From: Bacteroides acidifaciens | Lineage (GTDB): Bacteria > Bacteroidota > Bacteroidia > Bacteroidales > Bacteroidaceae | Assembly: GCF_024623065.1 (NCBI RefSeq) | Contig: NZ_JANJZR010000013.1 | Coordinates: 16,374-80,373, forward strand | Reading direction: 5' to 3' | DNA: 64,000 nt | Shown: piece after piece, positions 50,855 to 60,648 of the stretch | Layout of the letters: the number at the start of each line of letters is the position of its first letter | Numbering within the stretch: the stretch's first letter is position 1 | Notes under the pieces: generated by a model | Databases searched by the model: none | The model's input: only the letters and a program-made list of their open reading frames with translations | What the model was told of the DNA's origin: nothing | Program-made: the position numbers and the translations under genes

Positions 50855-51220
50855 ATGGAAAAGTTGACTATACAAGAAGAAGAAGTAATGATCTACATTT
50901 GGGAGTTACAATGCTGTTTCGTAAAAGACATTGTTGCAAAATATACGCAACCGGCACCTCCCTATACCACAGTGGCATCCATCGTGAAGAACCTCGAGCG
51001 AAAAGGATACATCACACCGAAACGTGTGGGTAATACCTACCAATACACTCCCGCCATTCGCGAAAATGAGTATAAACGCCATTTTATGAGCGGCGTAGTT
51101 CGTAACTACTTTGAGAACTCTTACAAAGAAATGGTTTCATTCTTTGCTAAGGACCAAAAGATTTCGACCGATGATCTCAAAGACATCATCGACCTGATTG
51201 AAAAAGGAAAAGAAGATTAA
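50855..51220 (+). CDS. BlaI/MecI/CopY-family transcriptional repressor
   Basis: LTIQEEEVMIYIWEL, PPYTTVASIVKNLERKGYITPKRVGNTYQYTPAI. Confidence 0.93.
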   Translation: MEKLTIQEEEVMIYIWELQCCFVKDIVAKYTQPAPPYTTVASIVKNLERKGYITPKRVGNTYQYTPAIRENEYKRHFMSGVVRNYFENSYKEMVSFFAKDQKISTDDLKDIIDLIEKGKED

Positions 51221-51238
51221 TAGAAAATATTCATTACT

Positions 51239-53056
51239 ATGACTCCGGAATTAGCCTATTTTCTAAAGATAAATGTAGCGATAGCCCTATTCTACGCATT
51301 TTATCGGCTGTTTTTCTATAAAGACACCTTCTTCCATTGGCGTCGGATAGCTTTGCTGAGCTTCTTTGCCATCTCCTTGCTTTATCCTTTATTGAATATT
51401 CAAGGATGGATCAAGACTCACGAGCCAATGGTGGCAATGGCAGATCTTTATGCGACAATAATACTTCCAGAGCAAACTGTTACCCCACAACAAGAACCTA
51501 CTATGAATTGGCAAGAATTAACCATACTCTTTATGAAAATCATCTATTGGAGCGGGGTATTATTCCTGGCAACACGTTTCCTTCTACAGTTAGGCAGTAT
51601 CATACGATTGCACATCCAGTGTTCAAAAAGCACTATACAAGGGACACGCGTACATCTTTTAAAGAAAGTAAACGGTCCATTCTCTTTCTTCCGATGGATA
51701 TTCATTTATCCACAGTCGCATACGGAGTCCGAAATCAGCGAAATCATTACCCATGAGGAAACACACGCCCGCCAATATCATTCGGTAGACGTATTAATCA
51801 GTGAACTAATGTGTACATTCTGCTGGTTCAACCCGTTTATCTGGCTGATGAAACGTGAAGTCAGAGGTAATCTCGAATACATGGCAGACCACCGGGTATT
51901 GGAGACGGGACATGACAGTAAATCATACCAGTACCATTTGTTGGGACTGGCACATCACAAGGCTGCAGCAAATTTATCAAATAGTTTCAATGTTTTACCA
52001 CTCAAAAATCGTATTAAAATGATGAATAAACGAAGAACAAAAGAAATAGGGAGAACTAAATATCTGATGTTTCTCCCCTTGGCTGCCCTGTTGATGATTG
52101 TCAGCAACATCGAAATGGTGGCACGTACCACAGAGAAATTCGCCAAGGAAGTAATGGGACAGGCGACGACACAAGTCACTTCGAAACCCGAAATAGCGAC
52201 TATTCCCGAACTTCCTGCAGAAGAAATTCAAAAAATCATTCTCCCGCAGGAGAAAAAGGCACAAGAGACACTGGAGACTCATAGCAAGATTGTACCGGAT
52301 TCCGTCATATTTGAAGTTGTAGAAGAAATGCCGGATTTCCCCGGAGGAATGAAAGCCTTGATGGAATATCTTTCACAAAACATCAAATATCCGGCTGAAG
52401 CACACGCAAAAGGCACACAAGGACGTGTGATTGTATGTTTCGTAGTAAAAAAAGACGGAAGTATAGATAACATAAAAGTAGTTCGGAGTGTAGACCCCTA
52501 TTTAGATAAGGAAGCCATACGTGTAATTACTGCCATGCCAAAATGGAAACCCGGCAAGCAGAGAGGACAAGCAGTAAATGTCAGATTCACAGTTCCCGTT
52601 GCCTTCAGACTAACCGATCCCGAACCCGCTAAAGCAGAAGAAATAAAGCAGTCTGATTTGGAAGAAGTAGTCGTAGTAGGCTATGGCTTAAAAGAGGATT
52701 CAACTCCCGATGCAGTAGGTATTGAAACAGGAGATACGGAACCTACTTTCAAGGTAGTAGAAACAATGCCCAAATTCCCTGGCGGAACAGCCGGGCTGAT
52801 GAAGTATCTTGCCAGAAGCATTAAATATCCGACTATTGCACAAAAGAACAAGGAGCAAGGCAGAGTCATCATAAAGATGGTTGTCGGAAAAGATGGCAGC
52901 TTGTCAGATATAAAAGTACTACGTAGCGTTTCTCCTTCTTTGGATGCAGAAGCCATTCGTGTAGTGGGTAATATGCCAAAATGGGAACCGGGACAGCAAC
53001 GCGGACAAGCAGTTGCCGTAGAATATACCCTTCCTATTGTATTCCGGCTACAGTAA
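51239..53056 (+). CDS. M56 (BlaR1-like) metallopeptidase with two C-terminal TonB_C domains
   Basis: HEXXH in ITHEETHARQYHSVDVLI; two copies of a PDFPGG...YPA.A...QGRV....V.KDGS....KV.RSV.P.LD.EAIRV block. Confidence 0.92.
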   Translation: MTPELAYFLKINVAIALFYAFYRLFFYKDTFFHWRRIALLSFFAISLLYPLLNIQGWIKTHEPMVAMADLYATIILPEQTVTPQQEPTMNWQELTILFMKIIYWSGVLFLATRFLLQLGSIIRLHIQCSKSTIQGTRVHLLKKVNGPFSFFRWIFIYPQSHTESEISEIITHEETHARQYHSVDVLISELMCTFCWFNPFIWLMKREVRGNLEYMADHRVLETGHDSKSYQYHLLGLAHHKAAANLSNSFNVLPLKNRIKMMNKRRTKEIGRTKYLMFLPLAALLMIVSNIEMVARTTEKFAKEVMGQATTQVTSKPEIATIPELPAEEIQKIILPQEKKAQETLETHSKIVPDSVIFEVVEEMPDFPGGMKALMEYLSQNIKYPAEAHAKGTQGRVIVCFVVKKDGSIDNIKVVRSVDPYLDKEAIRVITAMPKWKPGKQRGQAVNVRFTVPVAFRLTDPEPAKAEEIKQSDLEEVVVVGYGLKEDSTPDAVGIETGDTEPTFKVVETMPKFPGGTAGLMKYLARSIKYPTIAQKNKEQGRVIIKMVVGKDGSLSDIKVLRSVSPSLDAEAIRVVGNMPKWEPGQQRGQAVAVEYTLPIVFRLQ

Positions 53057-53062
53057 ATTTAT

Positions 53063-53163
53063 CCCCCAGTGCCGTACCCTTTCCTCATCGGTGGGGAAAG
53101 GGGCGTTCCCCGGTGCCGAACACACCCTTCCCCGGTGCCGGACATTTCTTTCATCAATACCGG
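53063..53163. repeat. 22-bp-period array, core GGTGCCGGACA
   Basis: Aligned cores at 53068, 53090, 53112, 53134 and 53156. Confidence 0.8.
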
Positions 53164-53243
53164 AAAAAAAGCATTTTTTTCTCTTTCCGTAAAGATAGTT
53201 ACAAAAATATCCTTATATTTGTTAGCAACAAAACACTATTCAT

Positions 53244-55139
53244 ATGAAAAGATTCGCATGGATTATCGGTTTGGTACTCTGCACAGTATGCACTGTACAA
53301 GCCAAAGACAGAGTTATCGAACGTCCTCCTCTTCTCGCCTGGAGTTCCAACAGTATCGAAGTTGACAAAATTGTCATGAGTGACACAGTGACCACTGTAT
53401 ATGTGAAAGCTTACTATCGACCCAAATACTGGATAAAAATAGCAACCGGGAGTTTCCTGAAAGACAATAATGGAACGCTTTACCCTATCCGAAAGGGAGT
53501 TGGAATTACACTCGACAAGGAATTCTGGATGCCGGAATCAGGAGAAGCGGAGTTTCAGCTCCTATTTCCGCCAATACCGGAAAATGTGACCAGCCTGGAT
53601 TTCTCCGAAGGAGATTTTGACGGAGCATACAAGATATGGGGAATACAACTCAATGAGAAAAATTTCCGCAAAACTCCACTACCCAAAGATGCGATAATCC
53701 ACAAAATCAACAAGAAAGCTCAATTGCCGACACCGGAACTCACATATGCCAAAGCCACATTAAAAGGAAGAGTGCTCGACTTTAAGGCAGATATGCCGGC
53801 ATCAGGCAAATTGCATCTGAATGACCCGGTCAGATGGTTGAACTTCGCAGAAGAAGTGAACATCAATGAAGATGGAACTTTTCAAGTTCAAACAGATGTG
53901 ATTACGATAACTCCGGCTACACTTGTTTTCCCGTTTGCCCAAATTCCATGTCTCCTGGCTCCCGGTAAAGAAATTTCGATTATCATCAATACAGCCGAAT
54001 GTACACGCCAACAATCACACTTGCAAAAAGACAGCAAACCGTATGGGAAAAAGGCTTATTACAGTGGTTATCTGGCTGAATTGCAACAAGAACTGATGGA
54101 CAATTCCATCCAAACCAATTTGGTTAGCAACCCGCGAGAAACTGTGAACGAGGTAATCGGAAAAGACATTGACGGAGTAAAAAACTATTTTGTAGAGAAA
54201 CGACGTGACATTCATAAACAAATAGAAGAAGCCCCCCTCAGCCTTGCTGCAAAAGAAGTTCTAAAAGCCAATACGGATATAACCACAGGCATCGGAATTT
54301 TTATGGCCAAGGATATACTGATGCGTGCACATGTCGCCAGCCAGAAGCTAAACAAGGAGCAGACAAAAGAATACTACATGAATACCAAAATAGAATTTCC
54401 GGATAATTATTTCGATGTATTCAAAGAACTTGTTCTTAACTCACCGGCAGATTTATACGCACCGGAATATGCATACGGGATAGGTGTGTTCGCTTCCAGA
54501 AAAGATCTTTTAGAGCAACATCTAGGTACTAATCAGGGAATTCTATTTCAGATGGCGGAAGCATGCAGGTACTACCGCTCCATTGAAGATTTCACACCGC
54601 TAACCACCGAACAAACAGCGGCACTTGAAGCATTGCCCTCACCTGCCTACAAAGAGATGCTGACAGATTTTAACAGGAAATTGCTCAAGAAGATAGAACT
54701 GAACAAACAGAAAACCGGATACCAAATCAATGAAGTAGGTGAAGTAAGCAACGAGGAGCTATTTTCCACCATTATTTCCAAATTCAAAGGACATGTATTG
54801 TTAGTGGACTTTTGGGCAACTTGGTGTGGTCCCTGCAGAATGGCTAACAAAGCTATGATTCCGATGAAAGAAGAATTGAAAGATAAAGATATTCTTTATT
54901 TATACGTAGCAGGAGAAAATTCGCCTAAAGGAACTTGGGAGAATATGATACCCGATATCCACGGAGAACATTTCCGTGTGACCAACGATCAATGGAAATA
55001 TTTAATGGACAAATTCAATATCCAAGGAGTACCGACTTATTTCGTAATAGATGCCGAAGGGAATACAACCTTCAAACAAACAGGATTCCCAGGCACAGAT
55101 ACAATGAAAAAGAAATTGATGGAAGCGTTGAAGAAATAA
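53244..55139 (+). CDS. Thioredoxin-family (TlpA-like) exported protein
   Basis: Signal peptide; LLVDFWATWCGPCRMANKAM; GVPTYFVIDAEGNTTFKQTGFPG. Confidence 0.9.
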   Translation: MKRFAWIIGLVLCTVCTVQAKDRVIERPPLLAWSSNSIEVDKIVMSDTVTTVYVKAYYRPKYWIKIATGSFLKDNNGTLYPIRKGVGITLDKEFWMPESGEAEFQLLFPPIPENVTSLDFSEGDFDGAYKIWGIQLNEKNFRKTPLPKDAIIHKINKKAQLPTPELTYAKATLKGRVLDFKADMPASGKLHLNDPVRWLNFAEEVNINEDGTFQVQTDVITITPATLVFPFAQIPCLLAPGKEISIIINTAECTRQQSHLQKDSKPYGKKAYYSGYLAELQQELMDNSIQTNLVSNPRETVNEVIGKDIDGVKNYFVEKRRDIHKQIEEAPLSLAAKEVLKANTDITTGIGIFMAKDILMRAHVASQKLNKEQTKEYYMNTKIEFPDNYFDVFKELVLNSPADLYAPEYAYGIGVFASRKDLLEQHLGTNQGILFQMAEACRYYRSIEDFTPLTTEQTAALEALPSPAYKEMLTDFNRKLLKKIELNKQKTGYQINEVGEVSNEELFSTIISKFKGHVLLVDFWATWCGPCRMANKAMIPMKEELKDKDILYLYVAGENSPKGTWENMIPDIHGEHFRVTNDQWKYLMDKFNIQGVPTYFVIDAEGNTTFKQTGFPGTDTMKKKLMEALKK

Positions 55140-55189
55140 TATATTTATATAAGACGTCAAAACAATTCAATCATCATCTTTATATTATT

Positions 55190-55260
55190 TAGGCACGGCT
55201 AACATGGATTTCACGTTTTTTAGTTAATTGGAACTGTAAAATCCGTGTTAGCCGTGCCTA
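55190..55260. terminator. Strong bidirectional hairpin terminator
   Basis: 22-nt arms TAGGCACGGCTAACATGGATTT / AAATCCGTGTTAGCCGTGCCTA, 21/22 paired, between convergent genes. Confidence 0.8.
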
Positions 55261-55283
55261 ATTTTAATGACGCCAGACTTAAC

Positions 55284-56384
55284 CTATTTATGCATTTCCA
55301 CAATCTGAGTCGGAGCCATCTCAACATTACGGCGATCTACCTGGCGGACAACACTCGCAGCCAATGATAAGAAAGCACGTCCAGTAACAGAATCCTCGTC
55401 CAATGCAACAGGCGTACCATTATCCCCTCCCTCACAAATACTCTGCACAATAGGAATCTGCCCCAACAAAGGAACATTCATCTCTTCAGCCAGCTTCTTG
55501 GCTCCTTCTTTACCGAAGAGATAGTATTTGTTTTCGGGAAGTTCGGCAGGAGTAAACCATGCCATATTCTCAACCAGACCAAGAATAGGTACATTCACCT
55601 TATCATTGGTAAACATATTGATTCCCTTACGGGCATCTGCCAAAGCCACTGCCTGCGGAGTGCTGACAACAATCGCCCCCGTCATGGCCAGTGTTTGAAC
55701 AACTGTCAAATGAATATCACTGGTTCCGGGAGGAAGATCTATCAGAAAATAATCCAACTCTCCCCAAGCTGCATCAGCAATCAACTGTTTCAACGCATTA
55801 CTAGCCATTCCACCACGCCACAAAGTTGCCTGATCCGGATCGACAAAGAAACCGATAGATAATAATTTCACCCCATATTTTTCTACCGGAATAATCATGT
55901 CACGACCGTCGATACGTTCAGCATAAGGGCGTGCATCTTCCACCTGAAACATCTTCGGCATAGAAGGACCAAAAATATCAGCATCAAGCAAACCTACTTT
56001 ATAACCTAATTTAGCCAAAGCGACAGCCAGATTCGCGGACACCGTAGACTTGCCTACTCCACCTTTACCGGAAGATATGCCGACTATATTCTTCACCTGC
56101 GGAAGGAGCTTGCCAACTTCCGGGCGGGCAGCTTGTTTACTTTCCACTGTAATCGTTACCTGCACATCAGGAGAGACATATGCATGGATAGCTGTTTCCG
56201 CAGCCTTCAACATTGATTTCATAAACGGATCAGTCGGTTTCTCAAAGATCAATGAGAAGCTGACAGTCATGCCATCAATACGGAGATTATCGGCAACCAT
56301 CTCCGCTTCCACCAGATTCTTTCCCGTACCGGGATAACGCACCGTTGCCAATGCATCTAATATCAATTTAGGATAGAGAGTCAT
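55284..56384 (-). CDS. Mrp/NBP35-family Fe-S carrier P-loop ATPase
   Basis: GISSGKGGVGKSTVSANLAVALA, LLDADIFGPSMPKMF, DYFLIDLPPGTSDIHL. Confidence 0.94.
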   Translation of the reverse strand: MTLYPKLILDALATVRYPGTGKNLVEAEMVADNLRIDGMTVSFSLIFEKPTDPFMKSMLKAAETAIHAYVSPDVQVTITVESKQAARPEVGKLLPQVKNIVGISSGKGGVGKSTVSANLAVALAKLGYKVGLLDADIFGPSMPKMFQVEDARPYAERIDGRDMIIPVEKYGVKLLSIGFFVDPDQATLWRGGMASNALKQLIADAAWGELDYFLIDLPPGTSDIHLTVVQTLAMTGAIVVSTPQAVALADARKGINMFTNDKVNVPILGLVENMAWFTPAELPENKYYLFGKEGAKKLAEEMNVPLLGQIPIVQSICEGGDNGTPVALDEDSVTGRAFLSLAASVVRQVDRRNVEMAPTQIVEMHK

Positions 56385-56477
56385 TTTATTTACTATTTGA
56401 CGATTTACTATTTACAATTTAAAATCACCATTCGATGAAGCGTCAGTTCACTTTTAGGGCGATGTTTCTGCACAAAA

Positions 56478-57236
56478 CTATTTACTTGTACTTAATCCGC
56501 TACGTTTGCTACGATTGTAGCTACGATAAGAATCGAGTTCTATTTCTACATCCGGTTCTTGCAGTAGACCTTCCTGCGGAAGACGGAATTTGATATACTT
56601 AATCGCTAAACCACGATCGAGCCATTGTTGTTCATAATAAGTCTTGATACCGAGAATATCATCTACCAAATCGGAATGATATAAATCTTCGGTCATAAAC
56701 TCAACGGGAAGACGGTTTGCCTCAATCATGTATTTTGTATAGGTAAACATGAAGTTGCTGTCCGTTTTCAGGTGGATAATACCGTTCGGTTGCAGAAACT
56801 TGCGGTATCTTTCCATGAAATAAGTGGAAGTCAGTCGTTTGGTCGCTTTCTTCATCTGTGGGTCGGAGAAAGTCAGCCATATCTCGCTAACTTCGCCTTC
56901 CGCAAAAAAACGTTCGATGATTTCGATATTCGTGCGCAGAAAAGCTACATTCTTCATTCCTGCCTGCAATGATTCCGTTGCCCCCGTCCACATGCGGGCA
57001 CCTTTAATATCTACTGCTATAAAGTTCTTTTCGGGAAACATCTTACCAAGTCCGACGGTATATTCACCACGTCCACAGCCCAGTTCAAGCACTATCGGAT
57101 GGTCATTTTTAAAGAACTCCTTGTGCCATTTCCCTTTCATGTCAAAAGGCACGTTATCTACTGCCGAATAAGGATATTCGAACACATGAGGATAACTCGC
57201 CATATCGGCAAACTTTTCTAATTTATTCTTTCCCAT
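56478..57236 (-). CDS. trmB: tRNA (guanosine(46)-N7)-methyltransferase
   Basis: [34 protein letters not shown]; start set at MGKNKLEKF. Confidence 0.92.
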   Translation of the reverse strand: MGKNKLEKFADMASYPHVFEYPYSAVDNVPFDMKGKWHKEFFKNDHPIVLELGCGRGEYTVGLGKMFPEKNFIAVDIKGARMWTGATESLQAGMKNVAFLRTNIEIIERFFAEGEVSEIWLTFSDPQMKKATKRLTSTYFMERYRKFLQPNGIIHLKTDSNFMFTYTKYMIEANRLPVEFMTEDLYHSDLVDDILGIKTYYEQQWLDRGLAIKYIKFRLPQEGLLQEPDVEIELDSYRSYNRSKRSGLSTSK

Positions 57237-57348
57237 ATCAATCCTGATTAGGTCGCAAAGGTACTGATTTTGACGTAACCCACAAAAAGAAATGGAGCAC
57301 AGATTTCTCCATGCTCCATTCTTACATATAGCTGAATTTATTTGTCGA

Positions 57349-57966
57349 TTACATTTCAACCTTTGCTTCAACATTTCCTCCCTGTTGTGCTTTCAGATCT
57401 TCATAGAAAGCAGCACGCGCTGATTGCATGTAAGGTATTAAGAAAAAGAAGCCGATACCGAGAGTGATGCAACAAAGAATTGCCCAACCGATAAAGCTCA
57501 AATCAAGCATAAACAGTTTCATTCTGTTGTTTTCCATCATAGCCATACTCTTCTCGATAGCTGCGTTGTTTTTCATTTCCGGCTCTTCCTTCAAGATATA
57601 GTCCGTCATTGCATAAGAATAATACTTGATGATACCAGGAACAACCAACAACAAAGCCCACAATGCTGTGTAAAGTTGCTGGAGAAACTTAGTTACAAAG
57701 ATACGGCTGTAATCCTGGAAGCCTTCAAACAGTATTCCAAAATCGATGTCCTTTTCTCTGTTTTTGAACACGCTAAACATCACAATGGCCAAACCGTATG
57801 CAAGCGGCAGGCCAACAAACAAAGAACACAATCCACCGATAAAAGGAATAGCGGAAAGTCCACCAGCAATAACTGAATAAATAAGCGCAGCAACAGCTGC
57901 CATAGGCCACTTACCTTGAAGTGCCTGACGTGCCTCAGCACGTAGTTCTGAATTTTGTTTTAACAT
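57349..57966 (-). CDS. DUF975-family membrane protein
   Basis: [45 protein letters not shown]. Confidence 0.82.
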   Translation of the reverse strand: MLKQNSELRAEARQALQGKWPMAAVAALIYSVIAGGLSAIPFIGGLCSLFVGLPLAYGLAIVMFSVFKNREKDIDFGILFEGFQDYSRIFVTKFLQQLYTALWALLLVVPGIIKYYSYAMTDYILKEEPEMKNNAAIEKSMAMMENNRMKLFMLDLSFIGWAILCCITLGIGFFFLIPYMQSARAAFYEDLKAQQGGNVEAKVEM

Positions 57967-58015
57967 AGTGAATAATATTAATTTATTAATAAATGTGTTA
58001 TTTCATTATATACGG

Positions 58016-59035
58016 TTATTCCACAATCGTCACCCAGCCATGTGTATCCGGTTCGTCACCATACTGGATTCCACGCAGTTTATTGTACAATTTCGTACAG
58101 ATAGGTCCCGGCTTACCGTCTTTAGAGATAACGTATGATTTTCCGTTTTCCAAATCATCAATACGCTGAATCGGGCTGATTACTGCGGCAGTACCACAAG
58201 CACCTGCTTCTTCAAATGTTTCCAATTCTTCTTCCGGTATCGGACGGCGTTCCACCTTGATACCCATATCTTCTGCCAACTGCATCAAACTCTTATTGGT
58301 AATAGAAGGCAGGATAGAAGTCGATTTTGGAGTGATATAAGTATTATCTTTAATACCGAAGAAGTTGGCAGCACCACATTCATCGATATATTTCTTTTCT
58401 TTCGCATCAAGATAGAACTCGCAGGAATAACCCAGATCGTGTGCTTTCCTGTTGGCACGGAGACTGGCTGCATAGTTACCACCCACTTTATAAATACCTG
58501 TTCCATGAGGAGCGGCACGGTCGAACTCACGAATAATGACATACGGATTGGTAGAAAAACCACCCTTGAAGTACGGGCCTACCGGAGTCACGAATACCAC
58601 AAACATATATTCATCTGCCGGATGCACGCCTACCTGTGCGCTTGTACCGATGAGTAAAGGACGAATGTAAAGAGAAGCCCCCGTCTCATAAGGCGGAATG
58701 AAACGTTCGTTCAATTTCACAACTTTCAGGATGGCTTCCTTGAAACGTTCGGTAGGAAGTTCAGCCATCAGGATTCCCTGACAAGTAGATTGCAGGCGGG
58801 CCGCATTTTCCTCCAAACGGAAGATACGCACTTTACCATCCTTTCCACGGAATGCTTTCAGCCCTTCAAAGGCTTCCTGACCATAGTGCAAACACGTAGC
58901 CGCCATATGCAGGTTCAGATGTTCGTCACTGCTAACTTCCAGTTCTCCCCACGCTCCGTTGCGGAAATTGATTCGCACATTGTAATCTGTCTTCATATAT
59001 CCGAATGCCAGATTCGCCCAATCTATTTCTTTCAT
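58016..59035 (-). CDS. ilvE: Branched-chain amino acid aminotransferase
   Basis: YGQEAFEGLKAFRGKDGKVRIFR, YKVGGNYAASLRANRKAHDLGYSCEFYLDAKEKKYIDECGAANFF; start at MKEIDW. Confidence 0.94.
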   Translation of the reverse strand: MKEIDWANLAFGYMKTDYNVRINFRNGAWGELEVSSDEHLNLHMAATCLHYGQEAFEGLKAFRGKDGKVRIFRLEENAARLQSTCQGILMAELPTERFKEAILKVVKLNERFIPPYETGASLYIRPLLIGTSAQVGVHPADEYMFVVFVTPVGPYFKGGFSTNPYVIIREFDRAAPHGTGIYKVGGNYAASLRANRKAHDLGYSCEFYLDAKEKKYIDECGAANFFGIKDNTYITPKSTSILPSITNKSLMQLAEDMGIKVERRPIPEEELETFEEAGACGTAAVISPIQRIDDLENGKSYVISKDGKPGPICTKLYNKLRGIQYGDEPDTHGWVTIVE

Positions 59036-59088
59036 ATTGTAATGCATTAGTTTATTTTTTCTTAAGTTTTGATTCGCAAAAATAACTT

Positions 59089-59298
59089 TTATTCTTCAGA
59101 TTGCCGCCTTTCTTTCAATAATTTTTCGACTTCTTGGTCAGCTTTCGTTAGTTTTTGGGTACAAAAAGCAATTATTTCATTAGCCTCCTTGATTTTCTCA
59201 CTCAGAACGTCGATATCCAATTCATTATTGTCTATCTGACGGACAATCTTCTCGAGACGTTCCATCGCCTGAAGATATGTTTCCTTTTTTGCTGCCAC
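59089..59298 (-). CDS. xseB: Exodeoxyribonuclease VII small subunit
   Basis: YLQAMERLEKIVRQIDNNELDIDVLSEKIKEANEII; next to xseA. Confidence 0.92.
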   Translation of the reverse strand: MAAKKETYLQAMERLEKIVRQIDNNELDIDVLSEKIKEANEIIAFCTQKLTKADQEVEKLLKERRQSEE

Positions 59299-59345
59299 GA
59301 TAATTGATTATTAATGGTTTATGATAAATGTTTCTTTGATAACTT

Positions 59346-60593
59346 CTATTCAGGTGCTTGTCGTTCCACCACGGACTGAACTTCTCCTTTCGAGAACCGG
59401 GTGACTAATTTGTCTCCCTGCTTCAATGAGGATGCGTTTGTTACCGCCTTCCCGTCCTTTAGGGTAATACTATATCCGCGGCTTAGCAACTTATCGGGAG
59501 AAGCATCCGCAATGCGATGTTGCAAAAGTTCCAGCCGATGGTGTTGGCGGGCTAATAACGCCTTCGTCACTTGCGACAGATCCTTTTCGGCCGACAGCAA
59601 AGCAAAACGGGCATCCGTGAGCTTCCGATGAACAAGGTTCGGAATACGAATCTGAATTGTTTCCAGTCTTCGCCATTCCTGTTCAAGAATCGCATAGGCT
59701 CCTTGTTGGACACGGGCTGACAATTCCTCCAGATGGTCGGCTACTTCCGTGATTCGATGAATCAGAAGTTCGGCAGCAGCCGTAGGGGTTTTCACACGTG
59801 TATGTGCTACCGAATCAAGAACCGTATCATCTCGTTCATGTCCGATTCCGGTAATGATTGGCAGCGGGAATTGTGCACACGCAGCCGCCAACAGATAGGT
59901 ATCAAAACCGGACAAATCGGAAGTCGCCCCACCGCCACGGATAATAACAACTACATCAAATTCGTTTACACGGGCATTGATACGGTCTAAAGCTGCCAAT
60001 ACCGACTCTTCGACCTGATTTCCCTGCATCAATGCGGAGAAAAGCTCCGTATAGAAAAAAAATCCTCCGGGATTATGCTGCAACTGATGGCAGAAATCAC
60101 CGTATCCGGCTGCGGTGGCAGAGGATATGACAGCAATACGCTGCGGAAGAACCGGCATTTCCAACTCCTTATTCAGCGTGAGTACGCCTTCTTCTTCCAA
60201 CTGCAACAGTATTTCCCGACGACGGCGAGCCATGTCGCCTAATGTGTAGGCAGGATCAATATCAAGCACAGTGAGACTGTAGCCGTAAAGTTCGTGAAAC
60301 TGAACTGTCACTTTCACCAGCACCTTGATGCCGGAAGCAAACATCTGTCCGGTAGTTTCCTCGAAATAAGGTTTCAGCAAGCGGTAGATATTGTTCCAAA
60401 TCATACCGCGGGCCTTCGCGACAAGGTTGTTGCTGCGGGGATCTTTCTGCACAAATTCCAGATAACAATGTCCGGTCGTATTGGAACGGACATCACTCAG
60501 TTCTGCCTGTATCCAGTATTCATCAGGCAGGCATTGCTCCAGACTACGGCGGACAAGCGAATTCAGTTCTAAAAGGGAAAGAGAAGAATCCAT
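59346..60593 (-). CDS. xseA: Exodeoxyribonuclease VII large subunit
   Basis: OB-fold start LNSLVRRSLE; VISSATAAGYGDF, VVIIRGGGATSDLSGFD, ITGIGHERDDTVLDSVAHTRVKTPTAAAE. Confidence 0.95.
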   Translation of the reverse strand: MDSSLSLLELNSLVRRSLEQCLPDEYWIQAELSDVRSNTTGHCYLEFVQKDPRSNNLVAKARGMIWNNIYRLLKPYFEETTGQMFASGIKVLVKVTVQFHELYGYSLTVLDIDPAYTLGDMARRRREILLQLEEEGVLTLNKELEMPVLPQRIAVISSATAAGYGDFCHQLQHNPGGFFFYTELFSALMQGNQVEESVLAALDRINARVNEFDVVVIIRGGGATSDLSGFDTYLLAAACAQFPLPIITGIGHERDDTVLDSVAHTRVKTPTAAAELLIHRITEVADHLEELSARVQQGAYAILEQEWRRLETIQIRIPNLVHRKLTDARFALLSAEKDLSQVTKALLARQHHRLELLQHRIADASPDKLLSRGYSITLKDGKAVTNASSLKQGDKLVTRFSKGEVQSVVERQAPE

Positions 60594-60648
60594 AACAGTT
60601 AGTGATTAATAATCAGTGGTTAGTGATGAGCACAATAGCAACCAGTGG

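Noticed and set aside
50855-53056. Beta-lactam resistance (blaI-blaR1) locus
   Set aside because: No beta-lactamase gene nearby and the M56 protein has TonB_C domains instead of a penicillin-binding sensor domain.
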